DNA of 64,000 nt from Cryptomeria japonica (lineage: Eukaryota; Streptophyta; Pinopsida; Cupressales; Cupressaceae). A model generated the notes under the pieces. It had not been told where the DNA came from. It did no database searches and saw only the letters and a program-made list of their open reading frames with translations. The position numbers were made by a program, and so were the translations under genes. Position 1 is the first letter of the stretch. The number at the start of each line of letters is the position of its first letter. The stretch lies in contig NC_081415.1 in NCBI RefSeq assembly GCF_030272615.1, positions 509,487,373 to 509,551,372 of the forward strand. The letters are read 5' to 3'. This document shows, piece after piece, positions 61,701-64,000 of the stretch.

Positions 61701-62718
61701 ATGGGTGATGAAGACGAGCTTACGACACTGATGTGGCTGTCAACGAAGAGGAATTTCATTTCCTCTTTGTTGATAGCTACATCATCGCTGTTAGCTCATC
61801 ATCTTTTCTTCCAGACATAGCTACTTGGGATTCATATCTTACAAACATATCATCCTTGTTTGTGGAGTCTTAGATTGCAGATTTGGAGGATAATCTTAAG
61901 GACATTCATCTCCTTTTGTTGACAGCCACATTTGTATTGTCAGCTCATCTTATCGCCCATGGTGCTTTTTAGTCCTTCGGAAGACAATCTGAATGAAAAT
62001 GCTTACAAGCCTTCTATCTTGTTCCTATCTTTATGCTAATTTAGCTTCTTATCCAAGCTTCCAACATAGCAATCTTATCTCATGCAAGAGTTGACTTGGA
62101 AGATAATTCTAAATCATTAGTGCTTATCCATACTTTATTAGACTTAATTAACTAAGTAAAAGACGACTTGGACTTTTCCATGCATGTTCATGTTGAACCT
62201 GTGTGGAAGTTCCTATCCGAGTTTGAAACTCAACACTTTGAAGGTTTTTACTGGTTAAGTCAAGCTGTGAGGCATATCAGAAGTAAACAGGCAGCTAGTA
62301 ACACCAACACATCATAATATCATATGCCTAGGTACATAATGGTGACTTGGTGCTATTATACCTAGGTATTTAATGGGAACTGTGTTGCTATTACCTTGGT
62401 GCTTGAAAGAATTATTGCAACTTTGCATCAAGCCAAGAATCTTGAGGTCCTTAACTTTATGTTGTGACAATTGTTTATAAAAATACAAGTGATTAAAGGT
62501 GTTTAACGATTAATTGTACGATGCAAGGATGTTTGCCTTTTGTTAAAGTTAAAATTCTGTTTATTTCATGCTTTTTCTCATTGAAGTAACAAGCGTTCAT
62601 GTATATGCTTTTGGTTCTTGTATAGATCCCAAATGCAGATGCGTTGCTTAATTTTTGGGAGGTTTTGGATCTACCTCAAGTTACTGCAGTAGTTTATTTG
62701 GCTTCAGTGGTGAGAGAG
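46701..62718 (+). CDS. DIS3/RRP44-family exosome exonuclease, N-terminal part (3 exons; gene continues beyond window)
   Basis: Three exons join in phase 0: 46701-46724, 46896-47051 and 62626-62718. Introns are 171 bp and 15,574 bp, both GT-AG; a third donor (gtgcgt) follows at 62719. The 91 encoded residues match the start of the RNase II-type exosome subunit. An [18 protein letters not shown] segment carries the conserved YLRDDI followed by the Cys-rich CR3 motif (C-x4-C-x2-C). SHYL and then [17 protein letters not shown] align with the beginning of the PIN domain, followed by [13 protein letters not shown]. In DIS3/RRP44 the PIN domain starts PDTN, with the first metal-binding Asp; here it is PNAD, so that Asp is lost. 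This is the state of DIS3L-type proteins, which keep exonuclease but not endonuclease activity. The catalytic RNB domain lies beyond the window. The start ATG has G at -3 and +4 but is inferred. Alternatively, it is a diverged RRP44A. Confidence 0.8.
46896..47051 (+). CDS. Exon 2 of the DIS3-like gene (YLRDD and CR3 motif)
   Basis: The acceptor is ctattttag; the donor is gtaaga. The 52 residues hold the basic N-terminal strand ([10 protein letters not shown]), YLRDDI and the three-Cys CR3 motif, ending SHYL at the PIN boundary. The high GC content contrasts with the flanking introns. Confidence 0.85.
47668..47750 (+). pseudogene. Possible exon-like fragment resembling pseudouridine-5'-phosphate glycosidase
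   Basis: An open stretch encodes [20 protein letters not shown] followed by FKDGLVG. The pattern VR..G.VxATIxxxxGxxxVGL is the N-terminal signature of the pseudouridine-5'-phosphate glycosidase (IndA/YeiN) family. The fragment is too short to decide. It lies inside intron 2 and stops are reached soon after, so at most it is a captured gene piece. Confidence 0.2.
48241..48524 (-). repeat. Copia element 1, 3' LTR (about 284 bp)
   Basis: On the minus strand it begins TGTTGGAATAAT directly after the polypurine tract AAGGGAGGG and ends near CTAACGGAACA. The far border is uncertain by about 10 bases. A TATA-like cctatatattg lies within (minus strand, near 48390). No 5' partner was found in the window. 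Confidence 0.7.
48495..50585 (-). pseudogene. Copia element 1 pol remnant: integrase tail, RT, RNase H
   Basis: Read leftwards: the tail of integrase ([15 protein letters not shown], about 50560-50515), an acidic linker, then RT beginning near 50234 ([20 protein letters not shown]). Next are [18 protein letters not shown] (49748 on), [14 protein letters not shown] and the catalytic YVDD (about 49480). RNase H has [19 protein letters not shown] and YIDNQG (49061-48495). The pol frame reads 30 bp into the LTR. Stops split it at several points (for example 49749-49932, 49371 and 49089), but order and phase are largely kept. The 5' half (protease, integrase core) is missing beyond 50585. Confidence 0.9.
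50586..52561 (+). CDS. Copia element 2 pol, RT-RNase H part (5'-truncated)
   Basis: An unbroken 579-codon frame (50825-52561) gives a complete Ty1/copia reverse transcriptase and RNase H. RT motifs: [18 protein letters not shown] near residue 167, [13 protein letters not shown], and the catalytic YVDD near residues 254-257. RNase [19 protein letters not shown] near residue 418, SIAEAEYIA and HCDNQS near residue 494. The end is [16 protein letters not shown], usual for the family. One TAG separates it from an upstream stretch in the same frame (50586-50824), which is the integrase C-terminal tail. Everything before that is lost where it abuts element 1. It looks younger than element 1. It is truncated and so unable to move by itself. 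Confidence 0.92.
52575..52765 (+). repeat. tctatgcttgtgtgctag tandem repeat downstream of copia 2 pol
   Basis: The word atgcttgtgtgctag occurs in about five copies, separated by 10-45 bp (near 52625, 52688, 52710 and 52742, with a diverged first copy near 52590). It lies between the pol stop and the polypurine tract. Confidence 0.8.
52801..52813 (+). promoter_or_regulatory. Polypurine tract of copia element 2
   Basis: agttaagagggag sits directly before the TG of the LTR, the expected plus-strand priming site. Confidence 0.75.
52814..53515 (+). repeat. Copia element 2, 3' LTR (702 bp)
   Basis: It starts TGTTGATTG and ends GGTTAACA. A TATA-like gaatatataatc lies near 53228, followed by gggtttttcctccttggaggttttccc, a common copia R/U5 sequence. 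The U5 part holds three roughly 65-bp tandem units of caatctagggcacaacttaatctatgttgg type (53322-53490). No 5' LTR is present. Confidence 0.85.
53540..53954 (-). pseudogene. Copia Gag fragment (UBN2-like)
   Basis: On the minus strand, the Met at 53951 (second codon) opens with [20 protein letters not shown], then [38 protein letters not shown] and [18 protein letters not shown] follow. This is the standard order of a Ty1/copia Gag start, and further likeness ([18 protein letters not shown]) continues to about 53540. It is cut off by the element 2 LTR at 53515. It lies on the same strand as element 1 pol and may be the separated 5' end of that element. Confidence 0.85.
53955..54640 (-). mobile_element. 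Leader upstream of the copia Gag fragment
   Basis: GC-richer untranslated sequence precedes the gag ATG on the minus strand. It includes ATTGGTGCCTTCACCAG near the start and many short tcgcgattttcg-type motifs (54230-54560). No LTR border could be placed. Confidence 0.5.
54641..54919. repeat. LTR-like fragment ending GGGACATTACA
   Basis: The right terminus AAAGGGACATTACA (54906-54919) matches the end type seen at 45632-45644. The left end was not found. Confidence 0.3.
54920..55642. other. Intronic sequence, no supported gene
   Basis: AT-rich with short ORFs only. An 85-residue plus ORF (55464-55721) runs into the TRIM and has no family likeness. Confidence 0.4.
55701..55771 (+). other. tRNA-like cloverleaf in TRIM 5' LTR
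   Basis: 71 nt fold as a full cloverleaf: acceptor GGGCCAG/CTGGTCC (one G-U), D-stem GCTC/GAGC with loop AGTGGTA, anticodon stem CTCCA/TGGAA (one A-C mismatch), loop GCAACGA, T-stem CTAGG/CCTAG with loop TTCGAGT, discriminator A. A box TAGCTCAGTGG and B box GGTTCGAGTCC are perfect. Position 33 is C instead of U, and the formal anticodon would be AAC. It is therefore a tRNA-like sequence, not a normal tRNA gene. Confidence 0.85.
55782..55797 (+). promoter_or_regulatory. TRIM primer-binding site (initiator-Met tRNA)
   Basis: TGGTATCAGAGTCAGG follows the 5' LTR with no gap. TGGTATCAGAGC is the common plant copia/TRIM PBS, complementary to the 3' end of tRNA-iMet. Confidence 0.93.
55837..55845 (+). 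promoter_or_regulatory. TRIM polypurine tract
   Basis: AAGGGGGGG directly precedes the TG of the 3' LTR. Confidence 0.9.
55899..55969 (+). other. tRNA-like cloverleaf in TRIM 3' LTR
   Basis: The second copy of the 71-nt tRNA-like sequence. It differs from the first by one base in the D-arm (TAGCTTAGTGG), which turns a C-G pair into a U-G pair. The B box is unchanged. Confidence 0.83.
56030..57200. repeat. Degenerate repeat region rich in gtgcacacct motifs
   Basis: Words such as aggtgtgcac, caagtgcacacctc and taggtgcacat recur every 40-90 bp over more than 1 kb, separated by caaaattcaa-type AT-rich text. No clear unit length and no coding sequence were seen. Confidence 0.5.
57289..57850 (+). 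repeat. LTR-like left end TGTAATGTCCCC
   Basis: TGTAATGTCCCCTTCCG at 57289 is the mirror image of the GGGACATTACA termini at 45644 and 54919. A possible partner AATGGGGACATTA lies at 61441-61453, but the flanks give no TSD. The stretch holds no ORF. Confidence 0.4.
57880..58600. repeat. AT-rich block bounded by gccgaattt motifs
   Basis: The left side has gtcactgcatttgccgaatttccgg (about 57881). The right side has two ttttttgcctttgccgaatttcatccgaa copies and ends ...aaattcgaacatagtgac (58592). The GTCACT..AGTGAC termini resemble short inverted repeats of a non-autonomous DNA element, but no TSD was found. The interior (58140-58480) is almost purely A/T, with a tandem copy of tttatttattgttttataattttaatttatattaaatttttatt. 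Confidence 0.35.
58600..60201 (+). pseudogene. Unidentified coiled-coil ORF of probable retroelement origin
   Basis: Three open stretches lie in close order: 59135-59434, 59483-59737 and 59698-60201. A broken acidic lead-in from about 58600 contains [12 protein letters not shown]. The protein is rich in Lys, Glu and Leu and strongly coiled-coil-like ([18 protein letters not shown]). The third part has [20 protein letters not shown] and [21 protein letters not shown] recognise no named domain. A LTR-like segment with a TATA box follows (60300-60450), so the ORF may be the Gag-like or accessory protein of a non-autonomous element. The frame changes near 59700. Confidence 0.45.
60202..60480 (+). 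repeat. Possible LTR segment with TATA box downstream of the coiled-coil ORF
   Basis: ttatataaacccctcttctctc near 60368 has the look of an LTR core promoter. aataataaagttc (60438) resembles a polyadenylation signal. The purine-rich aaaagggataagga after the stop codon could be a polypurine tract. No second copy occurs in the window. Confidence 0.35.
60481..62620. other. Intronic sequence, no supported gene
   Basis: AT-rich, with an almost pure A/T stretch at 61360-61440 and a hairpin at 61730-61783. Both-strand ORFs are short and lack motifs. It ends in the polypyrimidine tract and branch region of the intron 2 acceptor. Confidence 0.5.
61730..61783 (+). other. 24-bp stem hairpin with G-U pairs
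   Basis: GATGTGGCTGTCAACGAAGAGGAA (61730-61753) pairs with 61760-61783 over 24 positions with a 6-nt loop. Three positions are G-U pairs and there are no mismatches in RNA. A related word tttgttgacagccacat recurs at 61915. Confidence 0.75.
62626..62718 (+). CDS. Exon 3 of the DIS3-like gene (start of PIN domain)
   Basis: The acceptor is ttcttgtatag and the donor gtgcgt. The 31 residues from [17 protein letters not shown] to VVREV align with the first beta strand and helix of the PIN domain, where PDTN becomes PNAD. The reading frame is open and in phase with exon 2. Confidence 0.82.
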
Positions 62719-64000
62719 GTGCGTACCTTTTATTTTATAAATGTTGTATGATAAATTCATCATGTTTGTCCAAAGTATAATTTATTGGGTTTGAAGTTTG
62801 AACAGAGTTAAACATTTTTATGATTACTGACAGGTTATCTTTATTTCTTTCAACTATAAACATAGAATAATCTACAGTAGATGCAACAACAAAAACGTTA
62901 GCTCTCTTTGCCTTTGGTTGTAAGGAGATATATCAAAGGTCACACTTTATAGAAGTTTTCTGTATTTGATAAATGCATAAAAGATAATGGTTTTGTAAAA
63001 GAATAGTCAGGAAATTTACTAGAAAATTTGTAATGGCTGCCCTTAGTGTTAAACTGATTTTTTAAACTTTTGATTTTTTTGTTTTGTTTGACTTTACGGC
63101 TGCTTGGAAAGGATATAGAAGAATTGATAAACACAAATATAACACAAAATATAGATATTGCAGCCTGCTATATTAACATCAACAATATTGAGCCAAATAC
63201 ATCTTCTATTCTAACACCAACAGCTCTGGGAAACATTAAGAGCAAATTACTACTCTGATTTCCTCAATAAATGAAAACATCACAATGTATTTTGCATACC
63301 AAAATCACTGCTCCAGACATAAGAATCTCTGCTGAGTACATTAACAGCAATAATAAACCTTTGTCTTTACAATCCAGCACTGTATGGCTCCCTTGTTGAT
63401 GGTTGCAGACCTGTACGGCACTCCTGTAGGTGATTTCAGACTAGTACGGCACTTCCCCTTAGCACTTTCAGACCTGTACGGCCCAGCTCTACGTATTTCA
63501 GATTTGGATGGCTGGCTGTAGATGTTTTCCAGATTGGTACAGCCCTGTTCTCAGCATGTATGGCTTGCCCAGGCTTGTACGGAATTCACAAGGCAGTGGT
63601 AATTCGACCACAGCAGTTTGGCTTCAAGCTCTGATTTCAACTCCTCAAATTGGCCCTTTCTGGACAACTAAAATTGTATCAACTGGAATAATCAGCTATA
63701 TTGAATGATCAGATTTTTACCTTAATGTATCACCAATTGAATCCCCAGACTGTGTCTTTCAACAGTGTAGAGATTGTTAGCACAGAGGGATTTCGTCCTC
63801 CAAGCCCTTGAAGATGAACTCTTCAAACAATTTTATAAATTTCTTATTCAATCCCAACATACTGAAAATGAACTCTTAAGAGTCTTTTATAACATTCCTA
63901 GGAGAGCCCACAGACTTCTCCACCCAATGTGGGATAAATAGAAATACTTTCCTTTTAATATTTAAGTCTCCAAGTACCTTTAATGAAGGGGAACTTTTAA
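62719..64000 (+). other. Intron 3 of the DIS3-like gene (incomplete)
   Basis: No further PIN-domain coding sequence was found before the window ends, so intron 3 is longer than 1.28 kb. It contains a degenerate repeat at 63380-63590. A stretch after 63750 (cacccaatgtgggataaatag) looks repeat-derived. Confidence 0.6.
63380..63590 (+). repeat. gtacggc / tttcagac degenerate tandem repeat
   Basis: About six units of roughly 35-45 bp, each holding [gc]tttcagacctgtacggc or a variant (near 63405, 63447, 63470, 63500, 63530 and 63575). Confidence 0.75.

Larger units (their letters stand above)
47052..62625 (+). other. Intron 2 of the DIS3-like gene (15.6 kb, transposon-loaded)
   Basis: It is bounded by gtaaga and ttcttgtatag. 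The protein alignment is continuous across it (SHYL to IPNAD), so no coding exon is missing inside. It holds two copia elements, a copia gag fragment, a TRIM, TGTAATGTCCC-type LTR fragments and an unidentified ORF. All must be transcribed and removed with the intron if the gene is active. Confidence 0.8.

Noticed and set aside
62719-64000. Additional exons of the DIS3-like gene after exon 3
   Set aside because: No stretch reads as the second half of a PIN domain. The open frames at 63070-63258 and 63508-63708 are AT-rich or repeat-derived and lack splice-consistent homology.

Overview
This is a plant nuclear window: AT-rich, dominated by degraded LTR retrotransposons, with one recognisable host gene. 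The very long TE-filled intron and the dense nested, solo-LTR-rich repeats suggest a large gymnosperm-like genome. That is an inference; no species-diagnostic locus is visible.

Left part (1-18253). The window opens inside a minus-strand retroelement, with a leader (1-688) and a family-A LTR (689-1451). A decayed L1-type LINE on the minus strand follows (about 3640-8060), then a fragment of copia-like gag. Three solo LTRs come next, each with a target-site duplication (TSD) found by eye: 10136-10852 (imperfect), 11334-12802 (GTACT) and 14253-15736 (CTATG).

Middle (18254-33257). One 15.0-kb Ty3/gypsy-type composite is bounded by two same-strand family-A LTRs, with near-matching 5-bp TSDs (GTTAA/GTTAG). 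Inside are a leader rich in GCGTCTGTG motifs and a reverse-oriented solo LTR with TSD CTAAC. A family-B LTR follows, then a protease-RT-RNase H-archaeal-type RNase H frame without integrase. Next is an antisense plant-mobile-domain (PMD) gene with its own leader carrying the same repeat motif in the same polarity. A polypurine tract precedes the 3' LTR. The pol frame keeps one phase for 4.2 kb despite many stops.

33258-46540. Four tandem copies of a roughly 670-bp coding-like unit resemble the C-terminal part of plant NO VEIN-like/HSP90-like ATPase proteins. They run into a 146-bp (TC)n tract. A poorly understood region with hairpin-rich ends (about 36820-43200) and three separate tandem-repeat arrays follows.

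Right part (46540-64000). Three exons of a DIS3/RRP44-family exosome exonuclease gene lie on the plus strand (46701-46724, 46896-47051, 62626-62718). All junctions are GT-AG and phase 0. The gene continues beyond the window. Its PIN region lacks the first catalytic Asp. Intron 2 is 15.6 kb and holds two copia elements fused head-to-head, a copia gag fragment, a complete 332-bp TRIM element and an unidentified coiled-coil ORF. Each 134-bp LTR of the TRIM carries a 71-nt tRNA-like cloverleaf with Pol III A and B boxes. The TRIM and the DIS3-like gene are the two observations most worth following up.
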